Counted from the first letter of the stretch, positions 1-9,653 are shown. The stretch: DNA of 64,000 nucleotides from Alphaproteobacteria bacterium (GCA_024279035.1 JAJRSA010000028.1:62001-126000), one strand, 5' to 3'. The notes: generated from the letters alone by a model not told the origin. Numbers and translations: made by a program.

Positions 1-25
1 AGTCATAGACAATAATTTTGGCGTA

Positions 26-58
26 GAGACACGGCCGTGTCTCCATCCCATATGGGAT
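26..58. repeat. Two adjacent perfect palindromes at the window edge
   Basis: gagacacggccgtgtctc (26-43) and atcccatatgggat (45-58) are perfect self-complementary palindromes one base apart. The block begins near a gtcat motif, as the larger structured repeats in this window do, so it may be part of another intergenic hairpin element. No gene is supported in positions 1-296. Besides this block and the element at 162-274 the stretch is AT-rich with no further signal. Confidence 0.6.
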
Positions 59-161
59 GAATCCTGCGTGGCGTTTGAACGTATATATAAGCTTGTTCGT
101 AAAAAATATTTCATTTTTTCCTCTTTTTTAAATAGATGATTAGAATTAGACCTTCGTTCAT

Positions 162-274
162 CGTCATCCCCGAGGACATGCACCGCATGTCTTAACGTCG
201 GGGATCCATATGTCAGTGGCAAAGCCACTGTCTTTATAATAAAAGACTAGATTCCTGCCTTCGCAGGAATGACG
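162..274. repeat. Three-hairpin dispersed repeat, copy 1
   Basis: The element runs from cgtcat to atgacg and folds into three hairpins. The first has tccccga/tcgggga outer arms around gacatgc-acc-gcatgtc. The second is cagtggc-aaa-gccactg. The third is attcctgc-cttc-gcaggaat. Related copies lie at 20142-20256, 34050-34134 and 36693-36773. It lies downstream of the 3' end of the minus-strand DUF2946-like gene, where it could also end or protect a transcript. It encodes no protein and no transposase is attached. Confidence 0.85.
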
Positions 275-296
275 GAAGGAAGCGTATTGGCGTTAT

Positions 297-728
297 TTAA
301 ACAAAAGAGGGTGGCGCACGCGCACCAAAAGAACGGGAAATATTGCGGAGAAGAATATGGTCTTGTAACGGGGAAAAGATATGCCCCGTACTAAAAAACA
401 AGTCCCCCTGCACATTCATCACATCAAAGAGCCCTACTCCCTGCACATGCGTGGCAAAAGTACATAGTCCATCATTTTGATCTTGCTCGGGGTGATCTTG
501 TGTTTCTCCAAGAAGAGAGGCCAACGCCTTTTCAACCTGCTTTGCTTCGGAAGAGATCTGAGAATCACTCCCCTGACAAATCTCAAGCGTAAAGCCTTGA
601 CCCTCCGAAAAAGCCGGCATCACTCCAAAGGGGAGCAATGATTTTAATACAAAAAGAAATAAAATCGAAATGAGTGTTACATGACGATAGCTAGAGACTC
701 TGCACATAAAAGGATTATAACGGAACAA
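297..728 (-). CDS. DUF2946-like exported protein
   Basis: This 143-residue protein has an N-terminal hydrophobic helix (about residues 18-38, running into an LLPFGVMPAF stretch), single cysteines in EICQG and GLCTF, and a C-terminal RAPP motif. That arrangement resembles the DUF2946 family of small exported proteins, whose function is not settled but which often lie near metal-handling genes. The TTG start at 728 overlaps the SulP stop codon and has a GGAAGGGA ribosome-binding site, which suggests translational coupling. An ATG at 707 is an alternative start that would trim seven residues. The family call rests on pattern recall and is moderate. Confidence 0.55.
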   Translation of the reverse strand: MFRYNPFMCRVSSYRHVTLISILFLFVLKSLLPFGVMPAFSEGQGFTLEICQGSDSQISSEAKQVEKALASLLGETQDHPEQDQNDGLCTFATHVQGVGLFDVMNVQGDLFFSTGHIFSPLQDHILLRNISRSFGARAPPSFV

Positions 729-2334
729 GATTCCCTTCCGCCGCTTCCAGAGCCTCTGGCCTTGTCAAAAAATTATGCTTTTTATCAAAATTTATGTTTG
801 AGCTCAGCCCCTTAAGGGTTGCCAGTACTTTGGGCTTAATCCCAACCGTATAAACGTCTTGTCCTGAATATTGAGCATCAACAATAATACTTTCTAAGGC
901 CTTGGCAGCAGAGACATCAATATAAGGTATAGCTGAAAAATCCAAAACAAGGGCACATGTATGCGCCTTGGCTTTCATCCGCGCACGGTGAACAAGATCA
1001 GCCGCCGCTCCGAAACTTAAAGGACCAGAAAAACTAAAAAAGAGAATACGTCCCTCAGATTTCTCTATCATTTTTTGCTCTGCCTGTGTTAGAGATTCGA
1101 ATTCTGAATTTTCAAAATCTTTCACTTGCTCATCGGCAATTTGCTTAACAAAAGCCAACGCACCAAGAACAACACCAACAATCACCGCCGTAATCAAATC
1201 AACAAAAACCGTCAGAAAAAGCACTAAGGCCATAAGGGCAAGATCCCATCGTGGCCCTTTATGTGCACGTTTTATATACGAGAAATCTATAATATCATAC
1301 CCAACCTTAATCAAAATCCCCGCCAACACGGCATGTGGAATATGTGCTGCATAAGGCCCCAAAATCAATATAACAGCCAAAAGAAAAAGAGCATGAGTCA
1401 TCCCTGATATTTTTGTCCGGCCACCAGCTTCAATATTAACAACCGTGCGCATTGTTGCTCCCGCCCCAGGAATTCCCCCAAAGAGTCCTGCCAGCGCATT
1501 ACCAACCCCTTGGCCAAATAGCTCTTTGTTTGAATTATGGCGCGTTCTGGTCTTATTATCGGCAACAAGAGAGGTCAACAAGCTATCAATGGCGCCTAAA
1601 ACAGCCAAAATAAAAGCCGATTCCAAAACAAGAAGAATCGTGTCGTTCGTAAACCCTGGTACGATAAGTTTAGGAAACCCCGTTGGAATACCACCAAGAA
1701 CCGGAATTTGAGCAGGGAGAAACAAAGCTGTGAGAGTCCCTATAATCAGGGCACCAAGTGCAGCAGGGACAAAACGCGCCAGTTTTTTAGGCCAAATAAA
1801 CACCAAAACAAGCGTTAAAAGAGACACACCAAAGGCATAGAGATTCGGATCACTTAAAGCTTCAGGTACAGCCTTCAACGCATTGATCGTGCCTCCTCCA
1901 TCTGGCTCATGCCCAAACAAACGTGAGAGCTGTAATGCGATAATAATCACACCGATTCCAGTCATAAACCCTGAAATAACGGGATAGGGAACAAGTTTTA
2001 TATACCCCCCTAATCTCATAAAACTAAAGAGAATCTGAAATAAACCAGCCAGCACAACAGAGGCATACACTAATGTTGGGTCTCCAGACATCGAGGCAAA
2101 TAACCCTGCAAAGACCACCACCATCGGGCCTGTCGGGCCTGAAATTTGAGATCCTGTCCCTCCAAACAAAGAGGCAAAAAAACCGAGTATAATAGCACCA
2201 TAGAGACCTGCCACAGGCCCTGCACCAGAGGCTTCCCCGAAGGCCAGAGCAAGAGGAAGAGCCACCACTCCAGCCGTAATCCCTCCTAAAATATCACCAC
2301 GAAAATGTTTAAAATTAAAGAATTTTTTTATCAT
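715..2334 (-). CDS. SulP-family anion transporter with STAS domain (probable bicarbonate or sulfate permease)
   Basis: A SulP/SLC26 permease of about 539 residues. The N-terminal two thirds form a hydrophobic multi-helix core with the family's GPTGPM segment near residue 65 and an NSNKELFGQGVGN stretch after the middle of the core. The C-terminal 110 residues form a cytoplasmic STAS domain (FSGPLSFG, LDFSAIPYID). The ATG at 2334 is preferred because an AAGGA site lies just upstream; a TTG at 2346 would add four residues. The gene sits 26 bases downstream of a beta-carbonic anhydrase on the same strand. That pairing is common for SulP proteins that import bicarbonate, so inorganic carbon uptake is the best inference, but sulfate cannot be excluded. 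Confidence 0.9.
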   Translation of the reverse strand: MIKKFFNFKHFRGDILGGITAGVVALPLALAFGEASGAGPVAGLYGAIILGFFASLFGGTGSQISGPTGPMVVVFAGLFASMSGDPTLVYASVVLAGLFQILFSFMRLGGYIKLVPYPVISGFMTGIGVIIIALQLSRLFGHEPDGGGTINALKAVPEALSDPNLYAFGVSLLTLVLVFIWPKKLARFVPAALGALIIGTLTALFLPAQIPVLGGIPTGFPKLIVPGFTNDTILLVLESAFILAVLGAIDSLLTSLVADNKTRTRHNSNKELFGQGVGNALAGLFGGIPGAGATMRTVVNIEAGGRTKISGMTHALFLLAVILILGPYAAHIPHAVLAGILIKVGYDIIDFSYIKRAHKGPRWDLALMALVLFLTVFVDLITAVIVGVVLGALAFVKQIADEQVKDFENSEFESLTQAEQKMIEKSEGRILFFSFSGPLSFGAAADLVHRARMKAKAHTCALVLDFSAIPYIDVSAAKALESIIVDAQYSGQDVYTVGIKPKVLATLKGLSSNINFDKKHNFLTRPEALEAAEGNLVPL

Positions 2335-2360
2335 ATAGTCCTTCAAATCATCAATTTTGT

Positions 2361-3041
2361 TTATGTATGAGTATTCTTACAAGAGTCTTCTTTAGCTAGG
2401 AGAGCAGCAAGCTCTTTTGCATAGCGGGTTTCCAGAGACTGAAAAGCATTTTCTTGCTCATTATAGGCATCCACAGCCCCTGTTTTAATATTATAAACCC
2501 AACCATGCAATTTCACTCTCCCCATTGCAAGATACGTTGCGACATAGGGATGCGTTTTAAGATGCTGGATCTGTAACAGAACATTTTCATGAACCAACAT
2601 ATTCACTTGATCTTCTTCGGATAAATCTTTTCCTTTTTCCTGTGTTATTTGCACAGCCGCACGAGCATACCCAAGCCATTCATGGACATGGGGCAGAGCC
2701 TTCGTACTTTCTAAATCCATCGCCCCCACCATCGCACCACAACGAGAATGTCCACAGATCACAATATCAGTTACATTTAAGACAGCCACAGCATATTCAA
2801 TAGAGGCCGTCACCCCCCCCGTGTAATGTGAATGTGGGGGAACAATATTTCCAGCATTCCGACAAATAAACAATTCACCAGGATCCGTTTGTGTAATAAG
2901 ACCGGGAGCAATACGACTATCTGAACATGTTATAAAGAGAACAGTCGGTGACTGTCCGCGATCTAATCCTTCGAAAAGCGCCTTCTTTTCCGGAAAGACT
3001 TCATTTTGAAATTTTATAACCCCTGCTACAATATCTGGCAT
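2361..3041 (-). CDS. can: Beta-class carbonic anhydrase
   Basis: This enzyme interconverts CO2 and bicarbonate. The 226-residue protein has the complete beta-class zinc site: Cys39 in CSDSR with the Asp41/Arg43 dyad, and His98 and Cys101 in CGHSRCG. Length and motif spacing are normal for the family and no signal peptide is seen, so it is cytoplasmic. It lies between atpC (63 bases upstream) and the SulP gene, all on the minus strand. It may be reached by readthrough from the ATP synthase operon, and it probably works with the SulP protein to capture bicarbonate. Confidence 0.95.
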   Translation of the reverse strand: MPDIVAGVIKFQNEVFPEKKALFEGLDRGQSPTVLFITCSDSRIAPGLITQTDPGELFICRNAGNIVPPHSHYTGGVTASIEYAVAVLNVTDIVICGHSRCGAMVGAMDLESTKALPHVHEWLGYARAAVQITQEKGKDLSEEDQVNMLVHENVLLQIQHLKTHPYVATYLAMGRVKLHGWVYNIKTGAVDAYNEQENAFQSLETRYAKELAALLAKEDSCKNTHT

Positions 3042-3104
3042 TCTTCGTATCCCCTTTTCCTATAACTTTAAATATCAGAACCAATCCACAACAGACAAAA
3101 AGTC

Positions 3105-3503
3105 TTATGCCCGTAATTTCTCTTGTGCAATATGAAGAGCTTCAAGAGATTTATTGTCTTTTATCTCTTCCATCTTTTCCTTCAGAGACACAATCTCCGC
3201 TTCAATAGCCGTCTTATCCAACTCCGCCACAGGAATGGCTTCTTCAGCTAAAATTGTGGTATTGTCGGCAGAGATATCGGCAAAGCCTCCCGCGACAAAG
3301 ATACGCTCTGGGGTGGCATTTTGATCTTTCAAGATCTCAACAACGCCCGCACGCATCGCCACCACAAAAGAGGCATGTCCTTTCCGCACCCCAAGCGCCC
3401 CCTCTTGCCCTGGCACAACGACTTGAAACGCAGATGTCTCCACCAATTTCTTCGCAGGAGAGACAAGCTCAAAATTAAATGTGTTGTTTTCTGTTTCAGT
3501 CAT
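3105..3503 (-). CDS. atpC: F1 ATP synthase epsilon subunit
   Basis: Epsilon is the regulatory subunit of the F1 central stalk. The N-terminal beta-sandwich is recognisable in FELVSPAKKL and VVVPGQEGALGVRKGHA, followed by FVAGGFADI and a C-terminal helical hairpin (residues about 90-132). I place the start at ATG 3503 because GAGGAAAAA directly precedes it. The longer form from ATG 3518 adds five residues but has a poor ribosome-binding site. It is the last gene of atpHAGDC and is separated from atpD by a small unknown gene instead of following it directly. Confidence 0.95.
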   Translation of the reverse strand: MTETENNTFNFELVSPAKKLVETSAFQVVVPGQEGALGVRKGHASFVVAMRAGVVEILKDQNATPERIFVAGGFADISADNTTILAEEAIPVAELDKTAIEAEIVSLKEKMEEIKDNKSLEALHIAQEKLRA

Positions 3504-3537
3504 TTTTTCCTCTGTCATCCTAATGTAAACAAAACGC

Positions 3538-3741
3538 CTAAAATGGCCTATGGGTAACGTCTACTGTTCTACCCCCATGAAACTCTTCTAACATAAAAAG
3601 CACATCCCTTGCATGGTCTCTTGTAAGAGTCTGTTCTGATGCAGTGAGAGTAAAGTGAATAGACGTAAGTCCATTTTCTTTTTTCTCACTATCAATCCAG
3701 TTCTGTAAGCGTTTCAGAGGGGAAAGTAAGCTATTATACAT
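3538..3741 (-). CDS. Small hypothetical protein between atpD and atpC
   Basis: A 67-residue ORF on the operon strand, preceded by GAAGGAAAA at a workable distance from its ATG. The predicted protein starts with an amphipathic SLLSPLKRLQNWIDSEKK helix, then a SIHFTLTASEQTLTRDHARDV segment, and ends HRPF. It has no signal peptide or membrane helix. It fits between atpD (35 bases upstream) and atpC with short gaps, as expected for a translated operon member. I do not recognise a family. It could be a local accessory protein or a fortuitous ORF. Confidence 0.5.
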   Translation of the reverse strand: MYNSLLSPLKRLQNWIDSEKKENGLTSIHFTLTASEQTLTRDHARDVLFMLEEFHGGRTVDVTHRPF

Positions 3742-3776
3742 GTATCATTTTCCTTCAAAAATTCATTTGTCTCTAA

Positions 3777-5243
<1,467 letters not shown>

Positions 5244-5245
5244 TT

Positions 5246-5460
5246 AACCACCAAGGCACAAAGTCACCAAGGTTTTTATTCTTTTCTTATCTGTGTTCAT
5301 CCGTGGTGAATTATTTTTTTACCACGGATGAACACAGATTAACACGGATGTTAAGGGGAGCTTTATTACTTACGTTCACTTTAAACTCTTTTTGTTTTTA
5401 ACTCCTGTCATTCAATATTTTTTTCTTATCCGTGTTTATCTGTGTTCATCCGTGGTGAAA
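5246..5460. repeat. Repeat block in the atpG-atpD spacer, including a 19-base perfect palindrome
   Basis: The block starts with an AACCACCAAGGCAC-type half site (5246-5272). A perfect hairpin follows, with arms atctgtgttcatccgtggt at 5289-5307 and its exact complement at 5321-5339 around a 13-base loop. The same 19-mer occurs again at 5438-5456, next to the GxxExxY stop codon. A degenerate direct copy lies at the other end of that gene (5825-5856). No coding capacity is supported in this block. Confidence 0.9.
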
Positions 5461-5468
5461 TTTCTTTT

Positions 5469-5861
5469 TCAAAGAACCACTCTTTTCCATTCCAGTTTTG
5501 AGTGTTTAAAATTCAAGATTATCCCAAGCGTTAAGCCACTGGCACGCAAATAATTTAAAACCTGCCCTTTTTCATTGTTACCAATGATCTCTATGGTTTT
5601 TAGCTCAACAATCACTTTATTTTCAACCACGAAATCAGGAATAAATGTTCCAACATTTTCCCCTTCAAACATAATCGGAAATGGGTGTTGTTGAGAAAAC
5701 TGTATGTTTTTATTCTTAAAGGCGACAGCCAATGCATTCTCATATATTTTTTCATTAAACCCATGACCAACCCCATTCAACACATCCATCGCACATCCAT
5801 TAACCTTAAATGTAAGCTCATCTAATCCGTGTGTATCCATGTTCATTTGTGGTAAAGCCAT
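5469..5861 (-). CDS. GxxExxY-family protein (PD-(D/E)XK nuclease fold), copy 1
   Basis: A 130-residue protein with the family signature at Gly34, Glu37 and Tyr40 (GFNEKIYENAL). A nuclease-like core follows, with Asp76, Glu86 and Lys88 in a D-x9-E-x-K pattern (DFVVENKVIVELK). The biochemical role of this widespread family is not established; the fold suggests nucleic-acid cleavage. It lies in the same direction between atpG and atpD, so it is cotranscribed with an essential operon. Its first residues (MNMDTHGLDE) are encoded by a degenerate copy of the repeat that also borders its stop codon. This means the gene and the repeats form one unit. It shares the family motifs with copy 2 but is otherwise divergent. 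Confidence 0.85.
   Translation of the reverse strand: MALPQMNMDTHGLDELTFKVNGCAMDVLNGVGHGFNEKIYENALAVAFKNKNIQFSQQHPFPIMFEGENVGTFIPDFVVENKVIVELKTIEIIGNNEKGQVLNYLRASGLTLGIILNFKHSKLEWKRVVL
5825..5856. repeat. Degenerate repeat at the 5' end of GxxExxY gene 1
   Basis: This stretch matches the copy at 5428-5460 in the same orientation with a handful of mismatches. Together they form direct repeats flanking the GxxExxY gene. It overlaps the coding start. Confidence 0.7.
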
Positions 5862-5862
5862 T

Positions 5863-6756
5863 TTAAACCGCCTCCGCCCCTGAAATAATTTCGATCAATT
5901 CTTTTGTGATGTAGGCCTGACGGGCGCGGTTATATTGGAGGGAGAGGTCGTCAATTTTGTCTCCCGCGTTGCGTGTTGCACTGTCCATGGCCGTCATACG
6001 CGCCGCTTGCTCGCCTGCCGAGCTATCGAGCAAGGCCGCAAAAATTTGTATGCCTATATTTTTGGGGAGAAGCTGTCCTAAGATCATTTCTTCTTCAGGC
6101 TCAAAATCATAGGGAGAGCTTATCGCAGGAGTCTGTGTCTCATTATCATTGCTGATCTCTGAGAGAGCAAAGGGGATCAATTGTTGTGTCTTTGGACGTT
6201 GGGTCAAAACAGAATGAAACTCATTATAGACAATCGTACACACATCGAATTGATCCGTATCGAATTGCGTGAGAACAAACTCCGCGACAGTATCTGCGCT
6301 TGCATACTCTGTGATTTTTTGTCCTGTCATGCCGAGTAAGCTCTCTAGAATATAAGATCTGTGGGACCGTCTTAAGAAATCACGCGCTTTACGACCAACA
6401 CACAGGATTTTGACGGTTTTTTCTTCTGCTTCAAGACGATTGATCTCCGCCACAACCAAGCGCAAGAGATTACTATTAAATCCTCCACACAATCCACGAT
6501 CAGAGCTCACCACCACAAGAAGATGCGCTTGATCCGCGCCCGTGCCTGCCAAAAGCTTAGGTCCAGATCCTTGCTGTACGCCTGAGGCCACACGAGAAAG
6601 CATTCCCGCCATAGCTTTCGCATAAGGCTTGCTCGCTTCCGCTTGCTCTTGCGCCTTTTTAAGCTTCGCCGCCGCCACCATCTTCATCGCCGAGGTAATC
6701 TTGCGCGTCGATTTCACGGAGGCAATACGGTCTCTATAATCTCTTAAACTTGTCAT
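5863..6756 (-). CDS. atpG: F1 ATP synthase gamma subunit
   Basis: The rotor shaft of F1, 297 residues. The N-terminal helix (LRDYRDRIASVKSTRKITSAMKMVAAAKLKKA) and the C-terminal helix (AARMTAMDSATRNAGDKIDDLSLQYNRARQAYITKELIEI) are both conserved; they form the coiled coil inside the alpha-beta ring. The stop codon is next to the start of GxxExxY gene 1. Upstream, a repeat arm ends 25 bases before the ATG and there is no clear Shine-Dalgarno sequence, so the normal leader has probably been disturbed by the inserted unit at 6782-7371. Confidence 0.97.
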   Translation of the reverse strand: MTSLRDYRDRIASVKSTRKITSAMKMVAAAKLKKAQEQAEASKPYAKAMAGMLSRVASGVQQGSGPKLLAGTGADQAHLLVVVSSDRGLCGGFNSNLLRLVVAEINRLEAEEKTVKILCVGRKARDFLRRSHRSYILESLLGMTGQKITEYASADTVAEFVLTQFDTDQFDVCTIVYNEFHSVLTQRPKTQQLIPFALSEISNDNETQTPAISSPYDFEPEEEMILGQLLPKNIGIQIFAALLDSSAGEQAARMTAMDSATRNAGDKIDDLSLQYNRARQAYITKELIEIISGAEAV

Positions 6757-6781
6757 TTTTTATAACCATTTTTACTTTTTT

Positions 6782-6934
6782 AACCACGAAGACACCAAGT
6801 CACGAAGTTATTTTAATGAAGCTAACCTCTTTTTTTGTATAAATCCTACTCTCTCTTCTTTCTGAAAAACTAAATGTACTAACCATAAAACACCTCTCTC
6901 TATACTTTCGTGTCTTTGTGACTTCGTGATCCAC
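6782..6934. repeat. Inverted AACCACGAAGACAC-type repeats upstream of atpG
   Basis: The arm aaccacgaagacaccaagt at 6782-6800 (continuing to 6807) and a near-complement at 6905-6934 (tttcgtgtctttgtgacttc) form an imperfect inverted repeat about 100 bases apart. The second arm ends just before the stop codon of GxxExxY gene 2 and is repeated in direct orientation at 7344-7371, beyond the start of that gene. Confidence 0.85.
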
Positions 6935-6937
6935 ACT

Positions 6938-7339
6938 TTATAATACCAACCTTTGAATTCCATCTTTTATCAAAGGAACATTAAAATTCATCAAAAATCC
7001 CAACTGAACGTCTGTGAGATGCATATAAGATAATAGTTGAGCTTTATGAATGGGCAATAATCGTTCAACCGCCTTTAATTCAATAATAATTTTATCTTCT
7101 ATAATGAGATCAATACGATGCTCTAATTTCAATTTATGGTTTTTGTAAACAAGCGGTATCCTTTTTTGTTTTTCAAAATGAAGACCTCGATCTTGTAATT
7201 CAAAAGCAAAGCATTCCTCATAAACACTTTCTAAAAGCCCCGCTCTCATGGTCGTATGTACCTGAAAAGCACAATCAACCACTTGCTTAGCAAGAACTTC
7301 TATTTCTGCATCTAAATTTGTTACAACTTTTAAACTCAT
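6938..7339 (-). CDS. GxxExxY-family protein (PD-(D/E)XK nuclease fold), copy 2
   Basis: A 133-residue protein with the signature at Gly34, Glu37 and Tyr40 (GLLESVYEECF) and a nuclease-like D77-x9-E87-x-K89 core. It lies between atpA and atpG in the operon direction. Outside the motifs it is clearly different from copy 1, so the two are not a recent duplication. It is bracketed by direct copies of a CGTGTCTTTGTGACTTCG-type repeat instead of the ATCTGTGTTCATCC type found at copy 1. Function is unproven. It is either an independent insertion tolerated in the operon or a mobile accessory unit. Confidence 0.85.
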   Translation of the reverse strand: MSLKVVTNLDAEIEVLAKQVVDCAFQVHTTMRAGLLESVYEECFAFELQDRGLHFEKQKRIPLVYKNHKLKLEHRIDLIIEDKIIIELKAVERLLPIHKAQLLSYMHLTDVQLGFLMNFNVPLIKDGIQRLVL

Positions 7340-7343
7340 TATA

Positions 7344-7371
7344 TTCTTCGTGCCTTTGTGTCTTCGTGGTT
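7344..7371. repeat. Repeat at the 5' side of GxxExxY gene 2
   Basis: A direct copy of the repeat at 6905-6930 (cttcgtgcctttgtgtcttc core). It lies between the GxxExxY start codon and the atpA stop codon and completes the direct-repeat flanks of the gene. Confidence 0.8.
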
Positions 7372-7379
7372 CAACATCA

Positions 7380-8930
7380 CTAAGCTGCCTGCGCCACTGT
7401 TTTTACAAATTGCGCTGTAAACTTCTCCAAGAACCCTTGAATCTTCTTTTCAAGTGTATCATCAAGTTTCTTCTGATCGCGGAGAGAGTCCAAAATTTCC
7501 ACACCATTCAGACGCAACTCATCGAGCATACGGGCTTCGTATTCATTGACGCTATCCACTGGAACATCATCCAAATAGCCTTGTGTGCCTGCATAGAGAG
7601 AAACAACCTGTTCTTCCACAGGCACAGGCGTATATTGCGGTTGCTTTAAAAGCTGTGTCAAACGTGCGCCACGAGCAAGAAGTTTCTGTGTGGAGGCATC
7701 TAAGTCTGAGGCAAACTGTGCAAAAGCTTCCATCTCACGATATTGTGCCAACTCCAATTTAATAGAGCCCGCGACCTGTTTCATCGCTTTAATCTGGGCG
7801 GCTGAGCCTACACGAGACACAGACAATCCCACAGAAATCGCAGGGCGAATCCCTTTATAGAACAAGCCTGTCTCCAAGAAGATCTGACCATCTGTAATCG
7901 AAATCACGTTCGTTGGGATATAGGCTGATACATCACCCGCTTGCGTTTCAATGATGGGGAGCGCCGTCAAAGAGCCTGCGCCCTTATCATCACTCATTTT
8001 CGCCGCACGTTCCAACAAACGAGAGTGAATATAAAACACATCTCCTGGATACGCTTCACGACCAGGAGGGCGACGCAAGAGCAAAGACATTTGACGATAC
8101 GCAACGGCTTGCTTTGATAAGTCATCATACACAATCAATGCATGTAATCCATTGTCACGGAAATATTCCCCCATTGCACACCCTGTATACGGCGCAAGAT
8201 ATTGCATCGGAGCTGGGTCAGAGGCTGTTGCTGCGACAATAATAGAATATTCCATTGCGCCTTTTTCTTCCAACTCTTTAACCAGTTGCGCGACCGTTGA
8301 TCTTTTTTGACCAATCGCGACATAGATACAATAAAGATGTTCTTTTTCGTCTTTGGCGGTATTCACGTTTTTCTGGTTGATGATGGTGTCAACAGCAACC
8401 GCTGTTTTTCCTGTTTGACGATCTCCAATGATGAGTTCTCTTTGTCCCCGCCCAATAGGCACAAGCGCATCAATCGCCTTCACACCAGACTGCATAGGCT
8501 CATGCACAGATTTACGCGCCATAATCCCCGGGGCTTTGACCTCAACACGACTAAATGTTTTCGTTTTAATAGGACCTTTGCCATCAATTGGATTACCAAG
8601 ACCATCGACAACACGTCCCAAAAGAGCCTTCCCTGTAGGGACTTGTACAATTTCTCCTGTCCGTTTTACCGTGTCACCTTCTTTAATATCACGGTCATCT
8701 CCAAAGATCACAACGCCGACATTATCAACTTCAAGATTAAGCGCCATCCCTTTAATCCCACACGAGAATTCAATCATTTCCCCTGCTTGTACATTGTCCA
8801 ACCCATGTACACGGGCAACGCCATCTCCTACAGAGAGGACTTGCCCCACTTCTGCGACATCAATATCAGCATTAAAATTAGCGATATTATCTTTGAGTAT
8901 TTGTGAAATTTCTGCGGCTTGAATTTGCAT
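7380..8930 (-). CDS. atpA: F1 ATP synthase alpha subunit
   Basis: The non-catalytic nucleotide-binding subunit of the F1 head, 516 residues, full length. The P-loop GDRQTGKT is at 169-176, with the conserved [23 protein letters not shown] segment and the [20 protein letters not shown] signature near residues 365-385. It follows atpH with a 32-base gap, as in a normal operon. The break in the operon comes only after its stop codon, where the GxxExxY unit is inserted. Confidence 0.98.
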   Translation of the reverse strand: MQIQAAEISQILKDNIANFNADIDVAEVGQVLSVGDGVARVHGLDNVQAGEMIEFSCGIKGMALNLEVDNVGVVIFGDDRDIKEGDTVKRTGEIVQVPTGKALLGRVVDGLGNPIDGKGPIKTKTFSRVEVKAPGIMARKSVHEPMQSGVKAIDALVPIGRGQRELIIGDRQTGKTAVAVDTIINQKNVNTAKDEKEHLYCIYVAIGQKRSTVAQLVKELEEKGAMEYSIIVAATASDPAPMQYLAPYTGCAMGEYFRDNGLHALIVYDDLSKQAVAYRQMSLLLRRPPGREAYPGDVFYIHSRLLERAAKMSDDKGAGSLTALPIIETQAGDVSAYIPTNVISITDGQIFLETGLFYKGIRPAISVGLSVSRVGSAAQIKAMKQVAGSIKLELAQYREMEAFAQFASDLDASTQKLLARGARLTQLLKQPQYTPVPVEEQVVSLYAGTQGYLDDVPVDSVNEYEARMLDELRLNGVEILDSLRDQKKLDDTLEKKIQGFLEKFTAQFVKTVAQAA

Positions 8931-8962
8931 CTATTATGTCCTTTTTTTAACTTACTTGGCTT

Positions 8963-9541
8963 TTAACTTGCTTGTTGTGCTTTCATGGCACGGGTCAAAC
9001 GCTCTAATTTTCCCTTCACAGAATCATCAATCATGAGTGATCCTACGGTAATAACTGTGCCTCCCAATAGACTCTTATCAATCATTGGGGTAATTTTTGT
9101 GTTTGTCTTCAGCGCCTTATCTAGCTCTGCCTTGATCTTTTTCTCTTGAGAGGTCTTTAATGGAAAAGGCGTTATGACACTCACATGTGTATTCCCCTCA
9201 CGCGTATCCAACGCCACCTGATAGGCCCGTAACATCTCAGTAAGCTGTCCCAAGCGCTTATTTTTAGCCAAAAGCTTTAAAAAATTTGCCGTGAGATTAT
9301 GGAACTTCGCTTTCTTGGAGAGAGCATCAAGCACATTCATCTGATCTTCACGGGAAAAAACTGCATTCTGTATAAAGCTTGAAAAAGAAGACTCGTCTTG
9401 CATCATTGCCTTAAGATCCTCTATGTCAGAAGAGACGGCTTTTCCTGCTTTATTTTCGAGGACAACATCAAGAAAAGACGTGGCATATCGATTAGCCACA
9501 GGGCTGATAATGGGACTAATACTGGGTGTCATGGATGGCAC
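8963..9541 (-). CDS. atpH: F1 ATP synthase delta subunit
   Basis: The stator subunit that joins F1 to the b subunits, 192 residues. It has the family N-terminal helical domain (VANRYATSFLDVV) and the C-terminal MIDKSLLGGTVITVGSLMIDDSVKGKLERL segment. It is the first gene of the operon. The start given is GTG 9541, which has an AGGA site; ATG 9532 would remove three residues and has no better site. F0 genes are not in the window, as expected for alphaproteobacteria, where they sit in a separate cluster. Confidence 0.95.
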   Translation of the reverse strand: MPSMTPSISPIISPVANRYATSFLDVVLENKAGKAVSSDIEDLKAMMQDESSFSSFIQNAVFSREDQMNVLDALSKKAKFHNLTANFLKLLAKNKRLGQLTEMLRAYQVALDTREGNTHVSVITPFPLKTSQEKKIKAELDKALKTNTKITPMIDKSLLGGTVITVGSLMIDDSVKGKLERLTRAMKAQQAS

Positions 9542-9653
9542 GAATTATTGGTTCCTATAATATAAAGTTCTTATTGTCTTTGAGGGGATGATTTAACACA
9601 GGAAAAATGATCCTGCAAGGCTTATTCGTACAAGTTTTCATGTTTTTGAGTCA

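Noticed and set aside
8428-8922. Long plus-strand ORFs opposite atpA and atpD
   Set aside because: Antisense shadows of highly conserved genes; the translations are Pro/Ser/Thr-rich with no family resemblance.
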